Shown: piece after piece, positions 1 through 12,184 of the stretch | Position numbering within the stretch: the stretch's first letter is position 1 | Layout of the letters: each line of letters opens with the position of its first letter | DNA from: Zantedeschia hybrid cultivar | Lineage: Eukaryota > Streptophyta > Magnoliopsida > Alismatales > Araceae | Assembly: GCA_030544215.1 (NCBI GenBank) | Contig: JARZZO010000004.1 | Span: 48,783,980-48,847,979, forward strand | Direction: 5' to 3' | Length of the DNA stretch: 64,000 nucleotides | Translations under genes and position numbers: made by a program | Notes under the pieces: generated by a model | Seen by the model: the letters and a program-made list of their open reading frames with translations, nothing else | What the model was told of the DNA's origin: nothing | Database searches by the model: none

Positions 1-527
1 TCTGTTCATGTATGTTGTTACTGCCTGCTTTGTTGATTCGTTGTATGTTTTGACCTGTTGGTTGTTAAGTTTCTGGGTTTTTGGGGTACTCTCTGCGACG
101 GTTTTAAGGAAGAGCCGGCATCACATCTCTAGTCACCTCTCCCACAATATTTGACTCTCCACCTGAGGATTCCCACTCGGATGTGACTAGTCTTATTATG
201 TTGGGAACCTCCGTGAGTCTCCGCGAGCCAGGGATTCCCACTTGGCCACCGAGCGGGTTGTACCTGAAACCACCCGATAGGAACCCCAGGTTTGTGTGAG
301 GGATTAATTAAGCCTTTCCATTCACAATCATCCACCCATAGGTGTCACTGAGAGAGTTATTCCAAAATTTAAGACACCTAACTAAACTTTGGTGGAACAA
401 GTTTTGAAAAAAAAAAAAAAAAGTCCAGGGTCGTTAAGGGTTTGAATTTGATTTGTTAGAAACCAACACTCATAATACACTGTTAACCTTTTAAGTAAAA
501 TATAAAATCATTTAGGATCTGTGTTTC
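1..527 (+). other. Leader of element A with a possible diverged primer-binding site
   Basis: No coding sequence was found here. Around positions 78-102 a TTTTTGG-GACTC-like stretch loosely resembles the TGGCGAC-type primer-binding sites of Tat elements, which would make the first ~75 bases the end of the 5' LTR. I could not match those bases to the 3' LTR that starts at 14988, so this remains a guess. A 15 bp A-run lies near 407-422, just upstream of gag. Confidence 0.35.
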
Positions 528-1362
528 ATGATGAACCGAATGTATGTTAACACTGTGTATGATGATATAGATGAGCTTGGTAACAATGTTATACACAACC
601 CTCTGTTCGAGATTGAAGAAGATCCACAACAAACCTTCATAGGTATGCTCCAAGCATCTAAAGAAGGACTTCCGAGAAAAGATTATGATGAATCTTCTAC
701 CTCGCAGGGAGAAGATGAGCCAGTAATTTCAAATAGAACATTCCAAAATCCTGGAGAAGATCCGGAACTTATTGCTGTGTTATCACGTTATACTCCGGAT
801 CAACTCATCCAGTTGGTCTCCCGTGGTAAAATTCAAGATGCCACTCCTCGGAAAACTCAATTCCAAGGATCTTCTAGCCGATCCCAGGCAAATCAAACAA
901 TGCCAACTCAAACAATCCCATCTAATCTCATCAACCAAGTCACACCTCCCAAGCAGGAGGAGTTCATTTATAAGAATGAGGTTGAGACTTGTGTGCGGCA
1001 ACTCATGGCCAAAAATCTCAGCCTTAGGCAACCTCATTCTCTTTTGAGCTACTGTAAGCTCCCTCCGGCCTACTTTCCACCATGATTCAAAGTACCTAAG
1101 TACAGGAAGTACGATGGTACTACTGACCCACACCATCACTTATCTGGGTTTCTCATGGATTCCTACCAGTGGCTCTTCGATAGAGTCCTCCTTGTCCACC
1201 TTTTTCAGAAGTCTCTCGAAGGAGAGGCCTTGAGATGATTTTCTTCTCTACCAGCCACTGACCTAATCCACTTTGATATGGTCTCTGAAAGATTCATTAC
1301 CCACTTCAACCACATGGCAGCTTTGCCCCCTACCTTGTTTGACCTTGTAATGGAAAAAAATG
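528..1362 (+). pseudogene. gag, N-terminal part and Retrotrans_gag domain (broken)
   Basis: An open frame from ATG 528 runs 185 codons to a TGA at 1083-1085. The same frame then continues with a recognisable retrotransposon gag domain: a KYDGTTDP motif near 1105-1130, then SLEGEALR followed by a TGA where a tryptophan is usual (about 1236). Near 1355-1362 an A-run shifts the gag frame by one base into the frame that continues to 3744. Both stops are TGA, consistent with G-to-A or C-to-T decay of Trp or Arg/Gly codons. Gag would form the virus-like particle. The N-terminal 185 residues have no family match I know. Confidence 0.7.
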
Positions 1363-3744
1363 AAGTCCGATGAAGACTTCACTCACTTTGCTAATAGGTG
1401 GAGAGCTATGGCTTCTAGAGCATAGGTTGTCATCCCTGAAGCACAAGCGGTCACTATACTCGTTAACAACGCTACCCCTCAGCTCCGAGCTATTCTCATG
1501 CTTAGCGAACTTCAAACATTCGCTCAGCCGTATAACCGAGCTAGGGTTGTTCAGTCTCAAATCCGAGACTCCACTCTGCCTTCGTTCTTTGAGAACAAAA
1601 ATAGGAACAAGAAAGCCACACCAACTCCTACCATAGAAGGAGTCACCATCAATGAACAGGTCAGTATGCTAGCACAGCCAACCAGGACACCCAATTCCCA
1701 TCCTAAGTCTGACACTCAGCCCAATCAGAAACAATATTCAGCTGTTCGTCCCCCGACCAATTACAGTCGTCCTATAGCTAAGCGAGCATCATATCCGCCT
1801 CTGTCAGAATCATTGGCGGATATTTTTTATGCCTTGCTAGCTTGTAATGCCATTCAACTCCCACCTCAAAGAGAAGGTGTTCCGCGCAATGCGGACACGT
1901 CCAGGTATTGCACCTACCATAGGATCCCGGGACACAAGATCTACAATTGCTTCACCTTTAGGGATTTGGTGTATGACTTGAATGATGAAGGTCGGATAAA
2001 CTGGGAGGACATAAGAAAGGTTATTGATGCTTTGAAGGCTAAGAAGGAACTAGGAATTGTGAAAGACCCGTTACCTTCTCATCAAGTGGTTCAAGATTCC
2101 TCCAATTCTCATGGAAAGGTCAACACTTTGATCAAAGACTTGGAGCCCATAATAGTCTGCAGAGAACAATACTGGGAGTATGAAGGGTCTGGGATAAAAC
2201 ATCAAGATCCCACCTGGTCACGTGCGACAAAAGGAGTTACTCCAGAAGTCTCTACGCTCTCCCCTAACGAGCCTTTGGTCCTAATCCGACCCAAAGAGCA
2301 ACCAGCAACCCTCAAGCCGGTCACCCTCATTCAAATCCCTCCGATCACAGCCAAGGGACCCACCCTATCCATGTTCTGCCCAACCAAGAACCAGGGATCG
2401 ATGACCTGCTTCAATCCCATAAGGTCACCAATAGAGGAAGCGGATCCAATCTCGGTGGGAGTAACACTCATGAATCACATCATTCCTCCGAGCCAACCCT
2501 TGGACTCCCAAGGTAACTCAATCCCTACCGCGGGGAATGCCCAGTCTGAGTATGACATCCTCCAGCATTTGGAGAAGACCCCTGCTAAGATCTCTATCCT
2601 TGAGCTAATCCGGAAATCTCCCACACACAGGGAGACGCTGTTTAATTTCTTACAACAAATCACGGTCAATGAAGATCTTCATAGTGGAGGAGTCACTAAT
2701 GCCATCCTCTCAATCACTCAGACCCCCATGATCTCATTCCCGGAAAAGGATCTGGCTCCCCCCGAGTGCCGATCCCTTCCTTTGTGCCTAACCGCCACTC
2801 TCAATGGTCATTCAGTAGACTCCATTTTACTGGATACCGGAGCCTCTATCAATGTCTATCCCCTAAAGACCCTCAAAAGGATAGGGATAGATCCAGAGAA
2901 GGTTGAGTCCACCTCCATGATGGTCTCAGCTTATGATAATTCCCAAAGACCAGCAGATGGAAAGATCTTCCTGCAACTGGAAATTGGCCCGGTAGCCATG
3001 ATTTCGGAATTCTACATCCTGGATGTTAAGCCAATCTACAATGCTATTCTAGGGAGACTTTGGATGGACCAAACTTTGGGAGTCCCATCCACCAACCACC
3101 AGTGCTATAAGTTTTCGTATAACGGAAAGATTGTGAAGGTCAAAAGCACTCCCTACATTGAGTCACTGGACTCAGTAACAGCAGAACAGATTCCATCCAT
3201 GATAACTTCCAGGAAAGGCAAAGAGCCCGTTCTTTCATCAGTCAATTCTCATCTTAAGCCTAGGCCCGGCATAGGTTGGCAGCTCATGAGTAAGATGGGG
3301 TATAGCTCAGGCTCCGGGTTAGGAAGAGAAGAACAAGGCATTCGTGACCCCATCTTAGAGAACCCTATCATTGGGGGATGTGGCTTGGGTTACAAGTCTA
3401 CTGAATCACCAAAAGGAACAAAGAAATGGTCCCTCATGAATCACTTTGTGAGAAAGAAACAGGGATTGCCCAGGATAGAAGAGGGAGTGCAAGAAGATAA
3501 TGAGGGTAGTCGAGAAGGAAATGAAGAAGATTTTGGCATATCATCCTTGTTTCATGAATCAAGCAGCCCACCGATAGGGCTCTTCATGGCCAGGAATGAA
3601 CCAGCTCCTGCTACGTTCATTCCTTTCTTGTTCCACCCACCTTCCATCCCGATGCTCTCAGCTCCGGTCGACGCCACTTCTTCTGAATGTTTCATGTTAG
3701 AGGCGTTTGGTCGCGAAAAAAAAAAAGTCCAATTCTCATCCTGA
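1363..3744 (+). pseudogene. gag C-terminus, aspartic protease and G-patch segment
   Basis: One frame covers this stretch apart from an early TAG near 1424. The longest uninterrupted part starts at 1498 and gives 748 residues. The order is the end of gag, a linker with a CxYHxxxGHxxxxC knuckle-like motif (about 1905-1950), and a retropepsin-type protease with LLDTGAS at 2827-2847 (catalytic DTG at 2833-2841) and an ILGR/WMD segment downstream. A G-patch-like stretch at about 3262-3411 follows, with GIGW, KMGY and SGSGLG motifs. The frame ends shortly after an 11-base A-run at 3717-3727, where the pol frame takes over one register away. The protease would cleave the Gag-Pol precursor. G-patch segments beside retroelement proteases are known. 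Neighbouring nonsense mutations make activity unlikely. Confidence 0.82.
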
Positions 3745-5551
3745 AGGGGGGGAAGTCACTTTCGAGGAGCTTACGTGGTGGGCCAACCCCGCCATCGTTG
3801 AATCTTTGTCCCAAGGGTCTACTCTTGTCCCATCCAGGACAAAACTGACCCATTCTCTAGGTCATGTACATAGTAGTTTAGGAATTAGGATAGCCTCCTC
3901 CCTGTCTAGAGATTGTAAGGCCAAGCAAGTTCTTTCGTTCTTAGTTCAGGAGTTAGCAAATAGGTGTAAAGTTTTAAACAAATTGGATAAGTTTCTTCAT
4001 ATAGGGGTCATCTATGAACCATTAGAGTTGGTAAAAGACGAATCTTACAGTGATGGTCTTGGAGTATTTGAGCTTAGCAAAGGGGAAAAGGAGGATGACT
4101 TGGCCGAACCACTTGTCAATGGAACGAAACGGTTTGATGAACCTTCGTCAGCCATCGACGAACCCACTAAAGAAGTCAACCTTGGAACAGAGGAGGATCC
4201 GAAGATAGTGCTAATTAGCACCCGACTGAGTTCAGAAGAAGAAGGGTCCATAATAGCCGTGCTCCGAGAATATCGTGAGGGGTTTGCTTGGTCATATGAG
4301 GATATGTCCGGATTAAACACAGAATTGGTGGAACATCGGCTAATCCTCAAGCCTGATGCTAAACCCGTGAAACAAAAGTTGAGACGGCTACAACCGGAAT
4401 TAGCACTTAAAGTAAAATAAGAGGTTGACAAATTACACAAGGCCAAGTTCATTCGGATAGTGCTCTATCCTAAGTGGGTGGCTAATATCGTCCCTGTGGT
4501 AAAAAAGGACGGAAATGTTAGGATTTGCATAGATTTTCGCAATCTCAATCAAGTTTGTCCAAAGGATGATTTCCCACTACCTCATATAGACTTGATGGTC
4601 GATAACACGGCTGGATTTGAAATGTTGTCCTTCATGGATGGATTTTCGGGATATAATCAAATCCGACTAGCTGAAGAAGATCAAGAGAAAACATCTTTCA
4701 TAACCCCATGGGGAACTTATTGCTACATGGTCATGCCATTTAGGCTTAAGAATGCTGGAGCCACCTATCAGAGGGCAATGATGGCGATCTTTCATGACAT
4801 GATTCACATCAACATAGAGGTTTATGTGGATGATATCTTAGTGAAGTCTAAAATCAGGAAGGGACATGCTCAAGTTCTTAAGGCTGTAATGCAGAGGTCA
4901 AGAAAGCACCAACTGAAAATGAACTCAAAAAAATGTGTATTCGGTGTTTCCTCTGGTAAATTGCTAGGGTTCATAGTAAGCAGAAGGGGGATTGAGGTCG
5001 ATCCGGACAAAGTGAAGGCGATAGTGGAAATGCCCCCTCCTAAAAATGTCAGGGATATAAAGGGTCTCATCGGCCGTTTGCAATTCATCAGACGGTTCAT
5101 ATCTCAACATTCTATGAAATGTAAACCCTTTTATGATTTATTGAAAGGAGGGACAAAGTTTATTTGGAGTGATAAGTGTCAAAAGGCCTTCGACAAATTG
5201 AAGAGTTATCTCCTCAATCCACCAGTCCTTATGGCTCCTATCCCTGGGCGGCCTTTATTGCTATATGTCTCCACCACTGAAGAATCGGCTGGAGCAGTAT
5301 TGGCCCAACTTGACGACAAGAAGAAAGAAAGAGCAGTGTACTATCTCTCCAAGCTCTTCAACGATGCTGAAAAGCGATACACTGCCATGGAAAGGACATG
5401 TGCGGCCATCGTCTGGGTAGTGCAGAAATTGAAGCACTACTTCCTCGCTCACGAGGTCAAACTCCTAACAAGAATGGATCCGATCAGATATTTGCTAGAG
5501 CGGCCAGTTGTAACATATAGTCTGGTGCGATGGCAAACCTTCTTGAACTAA
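3707..5551 (+). pseudogene. pol: reverse transcriptase and RT-linked RNase H (broken)
   Basis: A single frame begins at 3707 and is interrupted by TAA at 4418-4420 and TAA at 5549-5551. Motifs in order are a linker ending in FAWSYEDM (about 4285), KDGNVRICIDFRNLN (about 4505-4550), PLPHIDLMVD, FMDGFSGYNQI and TPWGTYCY. The catalytic YVDD at 4823-4834 follows, then FGVSSGKLLGFIVSRRGI. The RT-linked RNase H at about 5210-5480 has AGAVLAQ, YYLSKLF and Y-AMERTC motifs. This enzyme would copy the element RNA into DNA. Catalytic residues look intact but the stops truncate it. Family: Ty3/gypsy, high confidence. Confidence 0.9.
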
Positions 5552-7492
5552 TTTGACATTACCTATGTAAATCAGAAGGCTGTAAAGGGGCAAGCAATTG
5601 CCGAGCACCTAGCTCATCATCCGCTGCCTATATTTTCGCCCGCCAACGATGAATTCCCGGATGAGGAGTTGGGTCTCATAGTGGATGATACTCCATCCTG
5701 GGTCCTTTACTTCGACGGGGCGCTTAATTCTCAAGGCAGTGGGATAGGGGTGGTCCTCGTATCTCTGGAAGGGGTAAGTATTCCGCACGCTTGCCAACTC
5801 TCCTTCTCAGTGACCAACAATGTCGCTGAATATAAAGCTCTCCTAGCTGGCTTAAAATTAGCGTTGGTCCTTAAAGTCTTGGAATTGAGGATAATTGGAG
5901 ATTCTCAATTGATCCCCCGCCAAACCGTGGGCAAATATCAAACCCGGGATTCAAAATTGAAGCCATATCAAGAGTTAGTGAGGTCGCTAACCAGGCATTT
6001 CAGAAGGATTACCTACGTACATGTGCCTAGGTCTCAAAACATCCTAGCAGATGCCCTGGCCTCCCTATCTTCAGCACTAGAAATTCCCGTCACCAAAAGT
6101 TCAGCCACCATCACTCTACACAAGCAAGACTCGCCCTCCTTCCGGGACCCCTGGTTCCAACAATTCCTTCGCTCATCTGAACATGTCTCTGCTATCACGG
6201 AAGAACTCACCCCCGATTGGGATGATGGGAATCCGTGGTATTTTGATATCATGAACTACCTTCGCGATGGATCATTCCCATCTTATGCCACATCTTCTGA
6301 CCGCAAGGCTATCCGCCGTGCATCTCAACGATACCTTATCTTAGGCGGATGTCTTTTCAGAAGATCCTTCAGCGGGGTGCTCCTTCGGTGTCTAGATGAT
6401 ACCGAAATCCACCATGTCATGGAAGCAGCTCATGCAAGCGATTGTGGCGGTCATATCAACGGTCGTGCCTTAACTCAGAAGCTCCTCATGTCCTATTATT
6501 GGCCTTCAATGGAGACTGATTGTTCCATATTTGTTCAGAGATGCTTGAAATGTCAGTTACATGCTAACAAAGTTCATGCACCTTCATCATCTCTCAAATC
6601 CATCATTTCCCCTTGGCCCTTCGCCATGTGGGCATACGACGTTATAGGACCTCTGGAGGATCGATCAGGTGAAATAAAAAGGAAATCATTTATCTTAACT
6701 GCCACTGAGTATTTCACTAAATGGACTGAAGCGAAAGCGTTTGTGGAAATCAAAGCATCCACGGTGGTGAAGTTCATCAAGCGCAACATTCTCGCCAGGT
6801 TCGGGACACCGCGCGATCTCATCACCGACAATGGACCATAATTCATCTCCCAGGAGCTCTAGGACATGTGCAGTAAGTATGGCATTAATTTGCACCACTC
6901 TTCGCCTTACTATCCACAAGGAAACGGTCAAGCCGAAGCCACCAATAAGACTCTCATTCGAATCATCAAAAGAACTTGCAGATCTCACAATTATTCAAAC
7001 TGGTCGGATCGCCTAGTAGAAGCTCTTTGGGCGTATCGTACTTCTGTCCGAACCCCCACCGGACAAACACCTTATGCACTGACATTCGGAATAGATGCGG
7101 TACTTCCATATGAGATTCTCCTTCCTTCTTTAAGAGTGCAGTTGGATAATGGAATTAGCGACGCCGAACGTCGTAAGGCTATGTTAACCCAACTGGAACT
7201 ATTAGACGAAAAAAGGATAATGGCGGCAAATTACGCTCAAGTTTACAGAAATAGAATCGTAAGATTCTATGCAAAGAAGGTTCTCGAAAGAAAGTTTGAA
7301 ATTGGGGAAATGGTACTCAAGAGAAAAATGATCAAAATTCCTGGTCTTAGGAGCAAGTTGCAAGAAAATTGGGAAGGTCTATTTGTAATTAAGGAGGCAT
7401 ACTCAGGTAATGCATACCGCTTAATCAATGAAAAAGGAGAGAAGTTACCCCACTCATGGAATGGGGTGTATCTGAAGAAGTTTTACCCATAA
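5552..7492 (+). pseudogene. pol: archaeal-type RNase H and integrase (broken)
   Basis: This continues the RT frame. A second RNase H of the archaeal/plant type spans about 5690-6075: LYFDGA (D), AEYKALLAGL (E), IGDSQL (D) and ILADALASL (D). The integrase HHCC zinc finger lies at about 6405-6565 (H-GGH, then CLKCQ). In the integrase core, AYDVIGPL gives the first Asp, TDNGP the second, and GQAEATNKTL the Glu (about 6925). TAA at 6838-6840 and TAG at 6859-6861 interrupt the core, each explained by one C-to-T change in a Gln codon. The C-terminal region ends at TAA 7490-7492. The second RNase H is the main marker for the Tat lineage. Confidence 0.9.
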
Positions 7493-9130
7493 AAACGCAC
7501 AAAAATCAAAATTTTCAAAATCCAAAAAAATGAAATATCCCAAAAAGCAACAAAAATATTCGTAAATATGCACATACTTCAATGAAAATGACAAAAAAAA
7601 ATTTAGAAAAGACACAAAATCCAGCTGTCTGATGACTGCCATATAACCCCCTGTCTAGGTCTAGTTGCATGATAGATTGGGTTAAACATTAAGGTTTGGC
7701 TAAGACTTTGGTCCACCAGAACCTTAAACGTGTCTACTTTACTTTTATACGGATCCCTATGATCATCATGAGATGCACACATCTACACGTTTTTCAAATA
7801 GAACCTTCTTAAAATGAGTTTGAAGTCTTTAGTGTACGGTCAAACTGCAACCTTTGCTCTTCGTCTCTCGACCGATCAGGACAGTCGACACCCTTAAACG
7901 GTCGAGCTCAGCAAACTGCGGTTCCTCAACAACCCGATAGATGTAACCCCTAAAAAGGACCCAAAAATGAAATGTAAAGGACCAGAGCACGTGAAGAGGG
8001 CAGTGTCCCCGCAGGTGGAATATCAAATAACCCCGAAAAATGTCAAGAGTGGAAAAGAAATACAAAAAAAGAAAAGGGGTTCAAGCAATCATACAAAAAA
8101 GTCTGGTCGTGACCGTGCCTGGCCATGAAATCTACCAAAGGCCTGAAAAGTCAAAATAGGGGCATCTAGGAGGTCTAAAAGGGGTCCGTTTGTCATAGCT
8201 CGCCCTTTTAACGGTTTTGTCGATCCTCCTATGAAGTTTGTCTCCAAAATTTCTTCACTTTTTCTTCCTCAAGGTTTAGCACGAGATAGCTATCTAAAGA
8301 CTGAACATCATTTTAAAATGGTTCGTTTTTTCAAAAATTGTCACATGCTCACATGATCACAGGAGTCCAAAATGAGTGAAGAGTAATGTCAGTGTTTCTA
8401 GTGAACCAATTCCTTAACCATAATCTCAATGAGCACTCTCAAAGACTTCAGGCTTAGGTCAATGCATGCGCGTCACCAATAGGTGCGACGGCGTCTGATT
8501 TTGGGTCAGCGTCGCGCGGTTGACCGTTAGGGTTCCAAGGTGTTCCATCTTATACCTTCTAGATTGTGAGGAAAGAGACCCGGGTCGGGCAAATCATTTA
8601 CCTCGAAAACTTTTTGGGCAAACTTGGTAGTCGGAAGCAGCTGGGAGCTTAAACATGGCATGACGGTATTGTCATCAGTATGAGTCTTAGCCGGTCAAGG
8701 TTAGTTTGAGGAGTCTAGAGGCCCAAATCAATCTAGATGTATGCTTAGGATACCTGGGAAGTTGAGTGTGCATTTCCCTTCCATCATTCAATCAGGCTAA
8801 GTTTGGGCAGTTACCAGGTGGTCGGCATCAAAAACATGTTTTCATCCACCACATACCCCACTTATTAATATCCGCTAGTATTTGCATATTTCGTTATCAC
8901 ATCGATTTCAATACTCTTTCTTTTGTCTGATTAGTAGGACACGGCCCTTTGACCCTATGCGAAGGTTAGGGAAAAGGTAATTGCTCTTTTGGGCAAGGGG
9001 CCGAAAACAGATACTACTAACTGTTTCCCCTAATGTTGTACATACAAGAATAACATGTATGAACAAAAAGCAAAACAAGAAGTGCCCAGACACAAATAGT
9101 GAAATATGCAAGCATAACATAATGTTCATA
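7493..9130. other. Non-coding spacer between pol and the antisense block
   Basis: No supported gene was found on either strand in these ~1.6 kb. Short open frames on both strands lack motifs and codon structure. In Tat elements this is where sense transcription leaves pol and the antisense genes end, so their terminator should lie near the right edge. Confidence 0.5.
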
Positions 9131-9165
9131 CATCACGATACAGGGGCATATCCCTGTGTCAGCTC

Positions 9166-12100
9166 TCAATCCCTCTTCCTTCCTTCCGCCTCATCATCTC
9201 TCCTATCTCGAGAAGAGTACCTCATCTGACTCTTAGTGTCATCCTCCCGAGCACGGCGATGACCTGATGCCGGTCGCATAGACCCCGATGAGCCAGCAGG
9301 TCGCAGTGCTCTCCACGCGTACTCAGCAAGAAGGGAGTCGAGGTCTCTAAAGATAGAGCTCCCAACAGGTGCCTGGCCAGCCGACGGGGCAGGAATAGGG
9401 GGACGAGCTCCCAGACTCTGTGTGCTGGATCTCGCGGCTCGTTCTCGCCCCTTCTTCATCACTCGGTCCCACAGGGTCCGGTACTTGAAATCAAGCTCCC
9501 TCACCTCTGTCTGCGACCTCGTCAGCTCCTCCCGCAAGCCGGCTATCTTACCCTCCCAGTACACGTCGGGGTGGGATCCTTCTCTTGCCCTAGCCCGAGC
9601 AGTCCGCTCCTCTAAGACCTAATCTCTCAACTGTTGATTGAGGCTCTCCAATTCTTGCGCCCTGGCTAAAGCGGTCTCCACCTCCTGACGCTACAAAGGA
9701 ACTTAGGGTTAAGTAAGCTCAATCGGAATAACACAAGAGCGGAACAAGCCTCACCTACTGTGCCAAGTCCGCCTCCCGGGCCTCCGCACGACGGAGGGCA
9801 TCCTGCAACCTCGCCTCCCAATCAGCAGGGGCAGCTGGCCCTAGGATGATGAGCCCGCACCAGGATCTCCTCGCAGCCCGTGACGGGCCAGTGTTTCTCT
9901 CTGCATCACAAGGGTTTCACAAAATAAGAGGACAACTTCACACCTGAAACCAAAAAATCAAACTTCTCATCAATTCTCCAATCTGGCGAAGCAGGTCACT
10001 CGTCTGTAGAACCAGAATCTCATTCTGATTCTTTAGGATCTGCACAGCTTCGGTTTCAGGCATCTGTTGCAAGAATACCACCAAGATCAGTTAGTAAGAA
10101 AAGATTGGGAGAAATGGATTGAAGGGTTTAGAGTGACGCACCCGCCGCGCATCCAGAAACATACGATCCGCGTACCATCGGGCATAATCTCCCAAGTATC
10201 TGTAACTATCTCACAAGAATTTATCTTCCTGCAGGGCATCCCCAGTGCAGTACCATACTTCAATCTCAGCTCGCCTCACCACTCGCCAGTCCTGACCAAT
10301 TGCAGAAGATCGACGACGACCGCGGTTCATATCAGGATAGGTCGAAAAGGCGAGTAAAGGCTGATGCCATCCCCACGTGCGGTAGGCCATCCGAACAAAG
10401 AGGCCGTCACAGATGTTCACACACAGCAAGGGCACTTCCCGTCGGAATTGGGAGAGACTCTGAGACACCCATGGATGATCAGCCAGGTCCTCTTCTGCAT
10501 ATGGCATCCACACCACCTGAATGAAGTAAAATGTCAGACTTAATCATTGGTCAAGATGCACATATATCTCGAATCACTCACCATGTGAGGAGGAAATGTG
10601 TCGAACTGGGCACGGATGTCCTCCACGCGGTACATTACGGGACGATAATCCTGGATCACTTCCCACTGCGTCATATGTGGAGTCCATCCCTCACGATCCA
10701 CAGAGACGGCCCCGCGGCCGATGGGAAAGCGGGTATAACCCCAGATCTACAAGGGACAACACAGTCAATGTCAACCAACATAAATGAGGAAGGACGGAGA
10801 TCAACAACTAAGAAGGATTACCTGAAGAAAAGGCGTGAATCCACCCAAATTGCCAGATCCCTGGCGATAGCTCACCAGATGGGAAAAGAGGTGACCCAAC
10901 ATCGCAGCTCCTCATGCCATCTTCTTCGCTGCTTGGAGGTCCTCCAACAGCGGCAGATACTTCAAGTTAACCTTATCTGAAGCTGTAGCAAATAGCAGCC
11001 TTCCGAAGAAGAACAAGAGGAAGATCCGTAAGTTCTCATCGTCTGAACGGCCATCCAAGTCCAACAAAGCCTCCACTCTCTCAGCAAAAGCCTCAAAAGT
11101 CTCGCTCGACATCCGCCGTACCCGACTCAATCCCACAGACCGGGCGAAATGTCCGAGGGGTATGTGAGATAATGCTCCTTGAACCCCTCCCCCAGATCTA
11201 CAAGGGACAACACAGTCAATGTCAACCAACATAAATGAGGAAGGACGGAGATCAACAACTAAGAAGGATTACCTGAAGAAAAGGCGTGAATCCACCCAAA
11301 TTGCCAGATCCCTGGCGATAGCTCACCATATGGGAAAAGAGGTGACCCAACATCGCAGCTCCCCATGCCATCTTCTTCGCTGCTTGGAGGTCCTCCAACA
11401 GCGGCAGATACTTCAAGTTAACCTTGTCTGAAGCTGTAGCAAATAGCAGCCTTCCGAAGAAGAACAAGAGGAAGATCCGTAAGTTCTCATCGTCTGAGCG
11501 GCCATCCAAGTCCAACAAAGCCTCCACTCTCTCAGCAAAAGCCTCAAGAGTCTCGCTCGGATCCGAAACAACGGCCTGAACCCAAACGCATCCACCTGGA
11601 AAAGGAGCCGATCGGACAGCGCATGGTACCAGACCCAGACCAACTCCCAAGAAACTCTGTCCCGAACTCTCTGAGGGCCCTGCAAATCCCAACAAGATTA
11701 AAAGTTAGGGGCATGAATATACAAAAATATTTTGAGTGAGTGAGGCAGCTGGCCCCCACCCTGACGGACGGCGGGCCTGCTCGCCGTCCGTACGGGCAGA
11801 CGGCAGGCCCCTCCGCCGTCCGTGCGGACGGGCGGCGGGGCCCTCCGCCGATCTCCTGCCGTCCGCCACGCTGGCCACCGCGATCAAGAAAAAAAACAAA
11901 GGAACTCACCTTCTTCTTCTTCGGGGGCACCTCCTCGTTGCCGCCGCCTTCCTCATCATCTTCTCCTTCTTCTTCTTCTTCCTCTTCATCAACTTCATCT
12001 TCCTCCTCTTCATCATCCTCTTCCGCCGCCCTCTCTTCTTCTTCTTCCTCTTCGACGCAAGGCGTGTCCTCGCCGCCGCCGCCGCCGCTAACACCCACCC

Positions 12101-12184
12101 CGCCGCCGCCGCTGGTGCTCGCTCCATCGCCGCCGCCGGCCGCTGCCGCCTCACCATCGCCACCGCCGCCGCCATCCTCCTCCT
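9166..12184 (-). CDS. Spliced antisense plant-mobile-domain (PMD) gene of element A
   Basis: Read leftwards, an acidic exon (E/D runs, about 12184-11910) ends in AAG|GTGAGT. A TTTGCAG acceptor opens the next exon at 11679, which encodes LLFFFGRLLFATAS, YLPLLEDL and MAWGAAMLGHLFSHM before the donor CAG|GTAATC at 11273. A TAG acceptor opens an exon at 10746-10582 with LWGYTRFPIGR-like sequence and donor ATG|GTGAGT. A TTCAG acceptor opens an exon at 10516 with VVWMPYAEEDL and CVNICDGLFVRMA. One TGA at 10211-10213 then interrupts a frame that continues YARWYADRMF to about 10143. Later exons (about 10061-9975 and 9564-9166) look coiled-coil and end in a charged tail. The WGA/HLF and WMPYA motifs are typical of the aminotransferase-like plant mobile domain (PF10536). 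Function is unknown. Exon joins are inferred, and the second exon is disturbed by a tandem duplication. Confidence 0.65.
10741..11559. repeat. Tandem duplication, 368 bp copies, 451 bp period
   Basis: Bases 10741-11108 and 11192-11559 match with about five substitutions by eye (roughly 98-99%), separated by 83 bp of unique sequence. The copy includes the 3' part of the second exon of the antisense PMD gene, its splice donor and most of the following intron, so that donor exists twice. It is a young event compared with the decay of the surrounding element. Confidence 0.9.
11764..11870. repeat. G/C-rich hairpin array inside an intron of the antisense PMD gene
   Basis: Repeated ACGGACGGCG / CGCCGTCCGT arms fold on themselves (11764-11791: 10 bp stem with an 8 nt loop; 11813-11836: CCGCCGTCCG against CGGACGG-CGG). 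Spacing is about 28-32 bp. The array lies between the GTGAGT donor at 11909-11904 and the acceptor at 11680-11681, so it is intronic if the gene model is right. Confidence 0.7.
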
